Source: JBBQNJ01 sp038329845 (lineage in GTDB: Bacteria > Planctomycetota > Phycisphaerae > Tepidisphaerales > Tepidisphaeraceae). Taken from it: a stretch of DNA of 23,293 bases. Positions 15,018 to 21,880 of this stretch are shown here, piece by piece. The notes beneath the pieces are model-generated. The model had not been told where the DNA came from, ran no database searches, and worked only from the letters and a program-made list of their open reading frames with translations. Every line of letters starts with the position of its first letter. Positions within the stretch are counted from its first letter, which is position 1. Location: positions 1-23,293 of the forward strand of contig JBBQNJ010000077.1 of the NCBI GenBank assembly GCA_038329845.1, written 5' to 3'. Made by a program: the position numbers and the translations under genes.

Positions 15018-16090
15018 GAGGATGCCTCCAAGGAAGAAGAAACGAATGGAATCTCCGGCGAGGCGATGGTTTGCCCCTGATGAAACCGGAACGGCAGCGA
15101 CACGCTAAGTTGAGGTTGACCCGTGGTAAGCCGAGCCGTGAGCATCCGAGCCGCACTTCGCCCGACATCACTTTCGGGAATAACCGCGACATCGAAATCA
15201 ACATTAAAGTCGTCGAACGGCCCGCTGCCGAAACGCAGAATCGAGAGTTCGCCCGGCACCTTCAGCCTCAGCTCCGATGCGACCAGATAAGCCGCACGGC
15301 TGTCGCGGGCGCTGTAGCAGATCAAGGCGGTGGGGCGATTGGTGGGGCGATTGGTGGGGCGATCAGATCCTTCGAGGGCCTGACGCAGATCGGCCATCAT
15401 GTTTCGAGCCAGGGCAATCCGCTTCTGACCGATCCGCCGCGGAGCCAGCCCGGCGGCGAGCATGGCGCGGGCATAGCCCGCCTGACGATCCTTCGCGCTG
15501 TAGTGGGCACCCAGATCATCTAGATCGTTATTGTAATCGACATATGCGATACGCCGGTGTCCACGGGCAATGAGCTTTTCCGTCGCCAGCAGGCCGGCTT
15601 GTTCATCGTCGGGAAAAGCGCAGTCGAACTCCCGCCGAACATTCAGCCAGACGGCGGGAATTTCGTGGCGTTCGATCAGTTCGATCATGCGTTGCGGGAT
15701 GTGGGCGTTATAGTTGATAAGCAACCCGTCGGCGGCGAGTTCCCGCAGAATCTTGGGCACAAACCCCGTGGCGGTGAGCTTCTCATCCGGCAGAGTCGCC
15801 ACGATGAGGTGACGGTTTTCGGCCTCCACCGCCTGCTGCATGCCCGCCAACATCAACGCCGGAAGCATGCTCGACGGGCTATCCGTGCTGAGGACCAGCG
15901 CAAAACACCCGGTCCGGCCGTTGAGCGTGGATCGGGCAAAGCTGTGCGGACGATACCCCAGCCGCCCGGCGGCCTCGACCACTTTTTGCCGGGTCGTCTC
16001 GCTGACCCCGCGATGCCCGCTCAGCGCCATCGAGACCGCCCGCTGGCTGAGTCCAAGACGCTCGGCGATGTGTTCCTGACTGACAATCAT
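15014..16090 (-). CDS. LacI-family transcriptional regulator (minus-strand module)
   Basis: This 358-residue protein has the LacI helix-turn-helix at residues 4-24 (SQEHIAERLGLSQRAVSMAL), hinge segment YRPHSFARSTLNGR, and a sensor domain with DGLLINYNAHIPQRMIEL, EIPAVWLNVRREFDCAFPD, GHRRIAYVDYNNDLDDLG and YSAKDRQAGYARAM. It is a paralogue of the regulator at 7008-8087. The sensor domain carries three DNA-level 12-base repeats giving RPTNRPTNRPT just before ALICYSA, where the other protein has only DRPTGVVAYSS. The gene has a near-consensus promoter and overlaps the next gene by 4 bases. It probably controls itself and the PEP-CTERM gene behind it. The start codon has only a weak GGAAA upstream. 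Ligand unknown. Confidence 0.9.
   Translation of the reverse strand: MIVSQEHIAERLGLSQRAVSMALSGHRGVSETTRQKVVEAAGRLGYRPHSFARSTLNGRTGCFALVLSTDSPSSMLPALMLAGMQQAVEAENRHLIVATLPDEKLTATGFVPKILRELAADGLLINYNAHIPQRMIELIERHEIPAVWLNVRREFDCAFPDDEQAGLLATEKLIARGHRRIAYVDYNNDLDDLGAHYSAKDRQAGYARAMLAAGLAPRRIGQKRIALARNMMADLRQALEGSDRPTNRPTNRPTALICYSARDSRAAYLVASELRLKVPGELSILRFGSGPFDDFNVDFDVAVIPESDVGRSAARMLTARLTTGQPQLSVSLPFRFHQGQTIASPEIPFVSSSLEASS
15329..15362 (-). repeat. 12-base tandem repeat inside lacI-type gene
   Basis: The plus strand reads ggtggggcgatt three times in a row (15329-15340, 15341-15352, 15353-15362 incomplete by two bases). Each unit encodes four residues on the minus strand, so copy-number change keeps the frame and only changes the length of the (RPTN)n loop. 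Confidence 0.9.
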
Positions 16091-16128
16091 GTGATTTCCG
16101 CCGCGAACAGATGCGATTACTTCTAACT

Positions 16129-16173
16129 AGTATAAATGGAAAATTAATCCTGTCAAGCAGAAAAAAAGAAAAA
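16129..16173 (-). promoter_or_regulatory. Near-consensus promoter of the second lacI-type gene
   Basis: On the minus strand a T5-C-T7-CTGC tract (16173-16157) is followed by TTGACA (16156-16151), a 16-base spacer and TATACT (16134-16129); the start codon is 38 bases on. The -35 is consensus and the -10 has five of six consensus bases. The layout copies the promoter at 6904-6950. The 200 or so bases upstream hold no gene. Confidence 0.75.
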
Positions 16174-16376
16174 TCCCGCCGGGGTGTGATTCGACAAATT
16201 ACCGTGACTCAAGACCCCATGCCTCAAGCCCGCGTTCCCGCGGTTGGCGGGGGCCGATCGCATGACGAGGCGTTGACAGTTGGCCATGGAGGACACGCCC
16301 GCGTTCTGAAGCTGGGCGAGGGCGGATCCCCGAAAAGCGGCGTCGGCTGGAAAAAGCGTTGGGCCCATGCAGGCGC

Positions 16377-16409
16377 AAAAAACCTCGCCCACGATTCACC
16401 GGGGCGAGG
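16377..16409 (-). terminator. Intrinsic terminator of the metalloprotease gene
   Basis: On the minus strand an 8-base stem, CCTCGCCC (16402-16409 side) with GGGCGAGG, and an 11-base loop are followed directly by T6. It starts 28 bases after the stop codon at 16438. This is the clearest rho-independent terminator in the window. Confidence 0.82.
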
Positions 16410-16437
16410 ACGACGTCGATTAAACATGGATCGCGGG

Positions 16438-18735
16438 CTATAGCGCTTCAGCCAGCCAGCCACTGGCGCCGGCGGTTTTGCTGCTGACGGTGTTCGAGTA
16501 GCCGCTGTTGCTAACGCCCGAAAGGTAGGCGCGGACGCGGAAGTAGTAGGTCGTGCCGGAGTTCAATCCAGAGGCGGTGTAGGTCGTCTGGCTATTGGTG
16601 GTGCCGCGATAGATTTCGGTCCAGTTGTAGCCGTTGGTCGAGCGCTCGACCTTGTAGCCGCTTTCGCCAGTCGAGGTGTCGTTCCAAGTCAACTTGATTT
16701 GTGAGGAGGAGATCACCTGCGTCCACACTCCGGTGGGGACTGCGAGACTGACGCTGGGGGCGGTGGTCGATGCGGTTTTGGCGCTAATGGTGTTGGAATA
16801 GGTGCCGCTGGCCACGCCCGAGAGGTAGGCGCGGACGCGGAAATAGTAGGTCGTGCCGGAGTTCAATCCCGTGGCGGTGTAGCTCGTCTGGCTGTTCGTG
16901 GTGCCGCGATAAATCTCGGTCCAGTTCGAGCCATTGGTCGATCGCTCGACTTTGTAGCCACTTTCGCCGGTCGCGGTATCGTTCCAGTTCAGGGTAATCT
17001 GCGAGCTGGAGACGACTTGAGCCCAGACGCCCGTGGGGGCCGAGAGGATGACGGTGGGTGCCGGGGCACTGCCGGAAGTTTTGGCGTTGGCGACGGCGGA
17101 GTAATTGCCGTTGGCGATCCCCGAAACGTAGCTGTGGATGCGGAAGTAGTAGGTCGTCGAGGCCTTGAGTCCGGTGGCGGTATATGTGGTCTGATTGCTG
17201 GTTGCGCCGCGATAGATTTCAGTCCAGGAGCTCCCATTGGTCGATCGCTCAACCTTGTAGCCGCTCTCGCCGGTGGAGGTATCGCTCCAGGAGAGCGAGA
17301 TCTGGCTGGAGTTGACGGCGGTGGCGGCAACGTTGCCCGGGGCGTTGAGGGTGTAAGCGGGGGCCGCGCCGGCGCCGGCGGACGATCCGGAGATCGTGTA
17401 TTTCCCGATATCGCCGTAGTTAGCCTTGGAATAGACGCCGAGGAAGTAGGTTCCGGCCGCGACGTTCGCGGTGAGGGTTTCGCCGAGGCTGGAGGTATCC
17501 GCCGAGGCGATCTGGGCGCCGGACGAGCTAAAAAGCTTGAGTTTCAGGTCAAGCATCGCCCCGACCGAGGCGACCGATCCGGTGAGCGTGACTTTCCCGG
17601 CGCCGGTGGAGAACTTGTAGAAGTCCACGTCGCTGGTTCGCTCGATGATCCCCGCGCCGCTGAGGCTGCTTCCCGAAGCGGTGAGGCTCTTGGCCGAGGC
17701 GATCGTATTCCCGGCGTCGTCGCCGCGGTAGCTAAAGCCGTTGGCACCCGATGCGATGACGGACAGGTCGTCCTGGTTGTATCCCAGACTGTTCTTCCCG
17801 TTCCACCACAATCCGCGGGTGGCGGTGTAGCTCATCCCCATCGCCGGCGCGGTAGCGCCCGAACCGGGATTATATTCGGAGGTCTTGCTGGAACCCGACC
17901 AGCTCGACTGGTGTTGAAGTCCGAAGTTATGTCCGGCTTCGTGGGCGGCGGCTTCGGCGACGTAGTGCGGATCGTTGCCCAAGTTGCCGGAGAAGACCCA
18001 GGAGATGTTGTTGGGATAGGCTGAGCCGTAAGCGCCGATGTAGCTGATCCCGCCGCCCCCGCCGGCCCAGCCGCCACCGCCGCCCATCACCACCTGTACG
18101 TAATTGCCTGATCCCGGCTTCTGCGTGGTGACGTCAAGGTTGAACGGCGAGAACTTTTCCGATACCCGCTGCCAGATCTGGCGGATCGAGTCGATTTCGC
18201 TGGAACTGAAGGATGTCGTCGATGAATCCTGGCTGTAGGCCGGAGTCGTCGAGACGCTATAGGTTCCCCAACGAACGGCGGCCTCGCCGTCGAAGTCGAG
18301 GTAGATCTTGTTCGAGGCGCTGGAGAGGGAATGAAGTACCGGGATCGAGCTGGTCAACCCGGCGGCGGCGGCGACGATGTTCGTGACCACGGTCGTTGCG
18401 GCTTGGGCGACCTGTCCCGGCTGCGCCCAGGCGACTGCGACATCATGGCCGAAATCGTGCGCCTCGTGCGACTCATCGGCGTGTCCAAGGATGTCGGCGA
18501 CGCTGTCGTGGATAATTGTGCCGTTGGCATCGGACTTGCCAGAGAGGTTGGAATGCAGGCGGGACTGCTCGATTGCGGTCGAGTCCAGCGCCGAGTCGAT
18601 CACAGGCGACTGCCAGAAATCGCTGGTGTTCTGGCTGAGGAGCAATCGCTTTTCCAAGGCGACGATCGGTGGATGAATGGCGGCGTGAGCCACGGGACGA
18701 CAGACGGTGAGTTTACGAAGGAGGGATCGAATCAT
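16438..18735 (-). CDS. Secreted metzincin-type metalloprotease with PPC-like and three FN3 domains
   Basis: This 765-residue protein begins with a basic segment and the motif ALEKRLLLS (26-34), a variant of the LEPR-XLL N-terminal motif of large secreted planctomycete proteins; no classic signal peptide is seen. A protease domain (about 140-320) opens KIYLDFDGEA and contains HEAGHNFGLQH (265-275), the zinc-binding HExxHxxGxxH of metzincins, with APAMGMSY (296-303) as the probable Met-turn. A pre-peptidase C-terminal-like beta domain follows (about 365-450, SDVDFYKFSTGAGKVTL to GTYFLGVYS), then three fibronectin type III domains (about 465-555, 565-654, 665-754), each with SGYKVERSTNG and TTYYFRVRAYLSG-type strands. 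The chain ends ten residues later with no sorting tail. It likely degrades extracellular protein while the FN3 domains space or anchor it. It stands alone with its own terminator. Confidence 0.87.
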   Translation of the reverse strand: MIRSLLRKLTVCRPVAHAAIHPPIVALEKRLLLSQNTSDFWQSPVIDSALDSTAIEQSRLHSNLSGKSDANGTIIHDSVADILGHADESHEAHDFGHDVAVAWAQPGQVAQAATTVVTNIVAAAAGLTSSIPVLHSLSSASNKIYLDFDGEAAVRWGTYSVSTTPAYSQDSSTTSFSSSEIDSIRQIWQRVSEKFSPFNLDVTTQKPGSGNYVQVVMGGGGGWAGGGGGISYIGAYGSAYPNNISWVFSGNLGNDPHYVAEAAAHEAGHNFGLQHQSSWSGSSKTSEYNPGSGATAPAMGMSYTATRGLWWNGKNSLGYNQDDLSVIASGANGFSYRGDDAGNTIASAKSLTASGSSLSGAGIIERTSDVDFYKFSTGAGKVTLTGSVASVGAMLDLKLKLFSSSGAQIASADTSSLGETLTANVAAGTYFLGVYSKANYGDIGKYTISGSSAGAGAAPAYTLNAPGNVAATAVNSSQISLSWSDTSTGESGYKVERSTNGSSWTEIYRGATSNQTTYTATGLKASTTYYFRIHSYVSGIANGNYSAVANAKTSGSAPAPTVILSAPTGVWAQVVSSSQITLNWNDTATGESGYKVERSTNGSNWTEIYRGTTNSQTSYTATGLNSGTTYYFRVRAYLSGVASGTYSNTISAKTASTTAPSVSLAVPTGVWTQVISSSQIKLTWNDTSTGESGYKVERSTNGYNWTEIYRGTTNSQTTYTASGLNSGTTYYFRVRAYLSGVSNSGYSNTVSSKTAGASGWLAEAL
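16474..17343 (-). repeat. Three tandem FN3-coding repeats of about 300 bases
   Basis: Units at about 16474-16743, 16774-17043 and 17071-17343 encode the three FN3 domains. The first two are nearly the same at DNA level over long runs (for example around the segments coding SGTTYYFRVRAYLSGV), while the third is more diverged, which suggests recent duplication at the 3' end of the gene. Confidence 0.8.
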
Positions 18736-18810
18736 CTCGCCGGATCTCCAGGGAGCAAAAAGGTTTACGCGATAGAGTGACTCACAGTTACAAACTGATC
18801 CAAGGCGGTG

Positions 18811-18830
18811 CGTGGCCGATCGCGGCCACG
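18811..18830. repeat. Perfect 8-base stem hairpin upstream of the metalloprotease
   Basis: CGTGGCCG and CGGCCACG flank the loop ATCG. It lies about 75 bases upstream of the minus-strand start at 18735. It could be an operator, a terminator remnant or a dispersed repeat; nothing decides between these. Confidence 0.45.
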
Positions 18831-19313
18831 ATCTGTCTAGGGGAAGTCGGTCCGGCGGGCACCAGGCCGAGGTCTTGGTACGTTCAAATCCGGTTGTTCA
18901 GGCGAGCCCCCGCAGGGGTTCGTGTCGTGTGAGCAGAGGGTCGGAACACGTCTACGCTACCGACGGGGGCCGCACTATTTGGGCGCCCTTGGCCGCGAGG
19001 GTGTTGCTTTCGCTTTCGGACCGCTCTGCGATGAAAAAACCGACAACCCATCAAACCGTTACATAGCCCGTGAATCCCAGGCCCTTCGCCCGCGACTCAC
19101 TCGTACTGACACCGGCAGCGGCGGAATGGTGAGGGGATTTTTTCGGATAATTTGGTCTTTTTTTTGTTCGGTGCCCCGAATGGGCGCACCTCCACTGCCC
19201 ACCGAAACGCGGATGCATTTCTGCCGCCCGCAGTCACCATGCCGGTCGCAAGGTAGGAGGCTGCGGGGCCACCGTCAACCAAAATCCGGCAGAAATAAAA
19301 ATAATTTTTGTGG

Positions 19314-19366
19314 CCCAGCCACCCTCGGCTGGGTTTTAGGTTTGCGCAGCCGTCCCCGGCTGGGTT
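19314..19366. repeat. Two direct hairpin units ending in GGCTGGGTTTTA
   Basis: Unit one is CCCAGCC-ACCCTC-GGCTGGG (19314-19333) and unit two is CAGCC-GTCCCC-GGCTG (19347-19362); both are followed by TTTTA after a G run. The pair looks like a dispersed palindromic repeat family rather than a single terminator. Confidence 0.6.
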
Positions 19367-19499
19367 TTACACCGCTCGCGGGCCATATTGAGATAATCCG
19401 CTTGGAAAAAACCGGGATATTCCGCAGGTTCCGAGCCATTACGGATGTCTCACTGAAGGCCGCAAGCGGTATAGCCGCCCGTGACTGACGGCGTGTTCG

Positions 19500-19559
19500 G
19501 GCGGCTGAAGCCGCCCCTACTGCGACTGTACGAGCTTCGTAGGGGCGGCTTTAGCCGCC
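19500..19559. repeat. REPIN-like element (two REP units in inverted orientation)
   Basis: A 21-base unit at 19500-19520 and its near-exact reverse complement at 19539-19559 (one mismatch) flank an 18-base spacer. Each unit is itself a hairpin, GGCGGCT/AGCCGCC, and carries a CCCCTAC tail pointing inward. That arrangement is the REPIN architecture mobilised by RAYT transposases; a broken RAYT is at 417-966, though with a different flanking repeat. Confidence 0.7.
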
Positions 19560-19615
19560 GTCTTTCCGGCGCGAGGTCGCAGGTGGAACAGAGCAGTGAA
19601 GGATGGCTCGCGGAT

Positions 19616-20110
19616 TCAGATCCACTGATCGCGGATCAGCAGCAGTTGCTTCCAGTCGGCCTCGTTGAACCACTCGGGGCAATGGACGGCGGTGATCGAC
19701 CCCAGCAGCCCACGGAAAAAATCCTCGGCTTCATCCTCGATTTTTTCGCGGTCCTGGCCCATGGCCAGGCGGGCGGCGTAGAGATCATCTTCGGTGCTGG
19801 CCAGCCGCAGCGCCTCGGCGCCGGCATGGGTGCGAACCATATGAGACAAGGCATGATAGAACATCCAGACATCCTCGTCGGGAAATGGAGGCGGCTGGCA
19901 GTGTCGCTTAAAGGCGTGACGAAAGTACTTGAGCTTTTCGTCCCACGAGAGATTCGGGTCCATCGCCAGAGTTACGTACTGGCCCACTTTGTACGCCTCG
20001 CGCGAATGGGCGTCGCCATGGCGCTCGAAGTGGTGGACCATCTTCGCGTAATACGACTCGGGCTTGCCGATCTCGGGCATCTTCGCTACGGGATGGGTTG
20101 TCGTCACCAT
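19616..20110 (-). CDS. Conserved-looking small protein of unknown function
   Basis: This 164-residue protein is not recognised. It is soluble, with no signal peptide or membrane segment, and mostly helical, rich in aromatic, His and acidic residues (YYAKMVHHFERHGDAHSREAYKVGQY, KYFRHAFKRHCQPPPFPDEDVWMFYHALSHM, DFFRGLLGSITAVHCPEWFNEADW). The many His and Asp residues could bind metal, but there is no known motif. Good third-position GC bias and a steady reading frame support it as real. The start at 20110 is the longest; an internal ATG at 20080 (MPEIGKPESY) is equally possible because neither has a strong ribosome-binding site. It is divergent from the sigma-factor gene and followed by hairpin repeats. 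Confidence 0.65.
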   Translation of the reverse strand: MVTTTHPVAKMPEIGKPESYYAKMVHHFERHGDAHSREAYKVGQYVTLAMDPNLSWDEKLKYFRHAFKRHCQPPPFPDEDVWMFYHALSHMVRTHAGAEALRLASTEDDLYAARLAMGQDREKIEDEAEDFFRGLLGSITAVHCPEWFNEADWKQLLLIRDQWI

Positions 20111-20279
20111 CGCAGCCCCGCTTCAGTTAAGGGTCACCTGGACATGTCCGGCAAACTCATCACCGCCCTCATCGGCGGCACCTGCTCAGATTGATCATAC
20201 CCGAAATATTGCGCCCGTGTCACGTGCTGCTTCGACAAATTTATAAAGTTTTGAAGAATGGGGATGAATCAGATGCGGA

Positions 20280-20308
20280 TTGGCCGCCGGCCAGCGCGCG
20301 GGTATGAT
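20280..20308 (+). promoter_or_regulatory. Sigma-factor gene promoter with inverted repeat over the -35
   Basis: TTGGCC (20280-20285), a 17-base spacer and TATGAT (20303-20308) form a good promoter. TATGAT ends 9 bases before the ATG at 20318, so the message would have almost no leader. A perfect inverted repeat TGGCCG-C-CGGCCA (20281-20293) covers the -35 and early spacer and could be a repressor site. Confidence 0.5.
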
Positions 20309-20317
20309 GGATAAGAG

Positions 20318-21058
20318 ATGAGCAAGGCGTTGGACGGTGAGTTTGGATCGTTTCCCACGACGCACTGGTCGCTGGTACGTCGTGCCGGACAATCCACCGG
20401 CTCGCATCGGCGTGATGCGTTGGCCGAATTGCTCAAACAATATCTCCCGGCGATGCGGTACCACCTGGTCGCTGGCAAGCGGCTGGATGCCCACCAGGCA
20501 GACGATCTGCTTCAGAGCTTCCTGTCGGACAAGGTGCTGGAAGAGGATTTCATTCGCAAAGCCGAAGAGGGGAAGGGCAAGTTCCGCAATTTTCTTCTGG
20601 TAGCGCTGAATCGGTTTTATATCAGCCGCATTCGCCACGATAGAGCGCAAAAGCGGGCGCCGCGCCAGATGTCGGCGTTGGACGATCTGCCCGAGCCCAG
20701 CAGTGACTCACCGCGTCCGGATGAGATATTCGACGTGGCCTGGGCGCGGCAGGTACTGGATTCGGCGATTCAGCGGATGCGGGGCGAATGCGAGAAGTCA
20801 GGTCGACCGGAACTGTGGGCGCTGTTCGATCAGCGCGTGCTGGCGCCGGCGCTGGGATTTTGTCAGCCTACGGCTTACGAAAAGCTGGTGGCCGAATATG
20901 GTTTTGCCTCACCGGTGCAGGCGTCGAACGCGGTGATCACGGCCAAGCGGATGTTTATTCGGATTCTGCGGTTGGTGGTGGGGGAGTATGCGCGTTCGGA
21001 TGAACAGATCGACGAGGAGATTCGGGACTTGCAGACGATCCTGTCGCGGGCGCACTGA
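20318..21058 (+). CDS. ECF-like sigma-70 family RNA polymerase sigma factor
   Basis: This 246-residue protein opens with SFPTTHWSLV (11-20), the N-terminal signature of a planctomycete-enriched group of extracytoplasmic-function-like sigma factors. Region 2 follows (about 35-106, LLKQYLPAMRYHLVAGKRLDAHQADDLLQSF to NRFYISRIRHDRA), with the core-binding and -10-binding helices. The region-4 end (about 140-225) is unusual: instead of the common LPxxxRxxxxL pattern there is ELWALFDQRVLAPALGF and then a helix-turn-helix-like ASPVQASNAVITAKRMFIRIL, which could be a divergent region 4. It probably directs polymerase to a small regulon; no anti-sigma factor or kinase is adjacent. The start has no strong ribosome-binding site. 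An unrecognised gene follows after 96 bases, possibly its target or partner. Confidence 0.78.
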   Translation: MSKALDGEFGSFPTTHWSLVRRAGQSTGSHRRDALAELLKQYLPAMRYHLVAGKRLDAHQADDLLQSFLSDKVLEEDFIRKAEEGKGKFRNFLLVALNRFYISRIRHDRAQKRAPRQMSALDDLPEPSSDSPRPDEIFDVAWARQVLDSAIQRMRGECEKSGRPELWALFDQRVLAPALGFCQPTAYEKLVAEYGFASPVQASNAVITAKRMFIRILRLVVGEYARSDEQIDEEIRDLQTILSRAH

Positions 21059-21102
21059 AAGCGACGGCGGCGCAGGACGAATCGGACCCTCGCGTAGTAG
21101 AC

Positions 21103-21119
21103 GCGGGCGCCGCGCCCGC
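21103..21119. terminator. GC-rich hairpin after the sigma-factor gene
   Basis: GCGGGCG-CCG-CGCCCGC is a perfect 7-base stem with a 3-base loop, 45 bases after the stop at 21058 and 36 bases before the next start. There is no T-run, so it may be a repeat or partial terminator. Confidence 0.35.
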
Positions 21120-21154
21120 TCGTCGTCGGCGTTGCAATTGTGAGAGGAAACCTC

Positions 21155-21661
21155 GTGGCCGCGGATATCTTTGACTCCGACCCTCGATTGCTGGCGTCGA
21201 TGCTCGAGCTGGAGCCGTCGAGCGCGCGGGTCTGGCGCGCCGAGGAATTGTCGGCGATCCTTTCCCACCAGATGCAGGCCGAGATATCGACCGATCTGAG
21301 CGCGCTCGCTTCGCGGTCGGCGTCTCGCCGGGCCGAACTCGAGCGGGCTGCGGCGGATGCGTCCCTGGCAACCTTCGGGGGGGTGTTGCGTTCGGCCCAG
21401 CCGTCGCTGGGGGTACTGGAACTGATCAAGGACTTCGCCAAAACGCATCGGAACCAGCCGAACAGCGTGTTGCCGGCCGAGATCGCCAACATCCTGTATT
21501 TCGGCGCCATCGCCGCGGCGCAGCTTCGTCATGGCAAGCGGATCACGCGCATCGACAACGACGCGATGGAAAAGGGGATCCGCTGGTGTGCTGCGCAGCC
21601 CTGGCTGGATGAGTCGATGCGGGCCTTGTTCGCCGAGGCCGAGGCCGCGCTGCCGGGTTGA
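21155..21661 (+). CDS. Small helical protein of unknown function following the sigma factor
   Basis: This 168-residue protein is not recognised with certainty. It is helical and soluble, with an acidic start (AADIFDSDPRLLASMLELEPSSARVW), an Ala/Arg-rich coiled segment (SALASRSASRRAELERAAADASL) and a more conserved-looking C-terminal half (LGVLELIKDFAKTHRN, LPAEIANILYFGAIAAAQLRHGKRITRID, IRWCAAQPWLDESMRALF). The start is placed at GTG 21155 because AGAGGA (21143-21148) lies 6 bases before it; a GTG at 21140 overlaps that site. It lies 96 bases after the sigma-factor gene on the same strand, with a hairpin between. A link to the sigma factor is possible from position only. Confidence 0.65.
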   Translation: MAADIFDSDPRLLASMLELEPSSARVWRAEELSAILSHQMQAEISTDLSALASRSASRRAELERAAADASLATFGGVLRSAQPSLGVLELIKDFAKTHRNQPNSVLPAEIANILYFGAIAAAQLRHGKRITRIDNDAMEKGIRWCAAQPWLDESMRALFAEAEAALPG

Positions 21662-21745
21662 TTGCCCCCGTGTCGGAGCGGGAATATTTCCAACACAATT
21701 CGTTGCGAGGTGCGGGCCTCCGGTCTGCGTATTTTTTCGCGGACT

Positions 21746-21805
21746 GCAGGCTGGAAGCCTGCACCCCAAGCATGTTCCTTCCGGGAATGCAGGCTGGAAG
21801 CCTGC
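21746..21805. repeat. Two direct copies of a 17-base palindrome
   Basis: GCAGGCTGGAAGCCTGC occurs at 21746-21762 and 21789-21805, each a 7-base stem with a GGA loop, followed by a CCCC run in both. A degenerate third copy in the other orientation is at 12834-12853. The copies lie in the 219-base gap between two genes and look like a dispersed REP-type repeat. Confidence 0.8.
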
Positions 21806-21868
21806 GCCCCGAGCGATTTCTTCAGAAATATTCCTGCGGTCCCCCTCGGGCGCGGGGCCGGCGCGCGG

Positions 21869-21874
21869 TAGAAT
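21869..21874 (+). promoter_or_regulatory. Candidate -10 box for a leaderless transcript
   Basis: TAGAAT (five of six consensus bases) ends 6 bases before the ATG at 21881. The gap is GGGAAA, which is at best a weak ribosome-binding site. No -35 match is seen 17 bases upstream. Confidence 0.4.
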
Positions 21875-21880
21875 GGGAAA

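Larger units (their letters stand above)
18736..19615. other. Long gene-free stretch rich in hairpins
   Basis: I see no convincing gene in these 880 bases: open frames on both strands lack start signals and recognisable protein. It holds the upstream region of the metalloprotease, a hairpin at 18811-18830, a T-rich stretch (19138-19164), a pair of AGCC/GGCT hairpins (19314-19362) and a REPIN-like element (19500-19559). Confidence 0.6.

Noticed and set aside
17017..18024. 335-codon plus-strand open frame opposite the metalloprotease
   Set aside because: It is the Gly/Ala/Arg-rich complement of the PPC and FN3 coding sequence, with no start signal.
18880..18900. Possible tRNA T-arm (gttcaaatcc)
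   Set aside because: The flanking bases do not pair as a T-stem and no acceptor, D or anticodon arms fit around it.
19097..19282. Small minus-strand open frame in the long gap
   Set aside because: No ribosome-binding site, composition without hydrophobic core, and it crosses T-rich and hairpin sequence.
20144..20194. 16-codon mini-ORF (MSGKLITALIGGTCSD) as a leader peptide for the sigma-factor gene
   Set aside because: No ribosome-binding site, no run of regulatory codons and no terminator/antiterminator pair follows; the sigma gene has a closer promoter.
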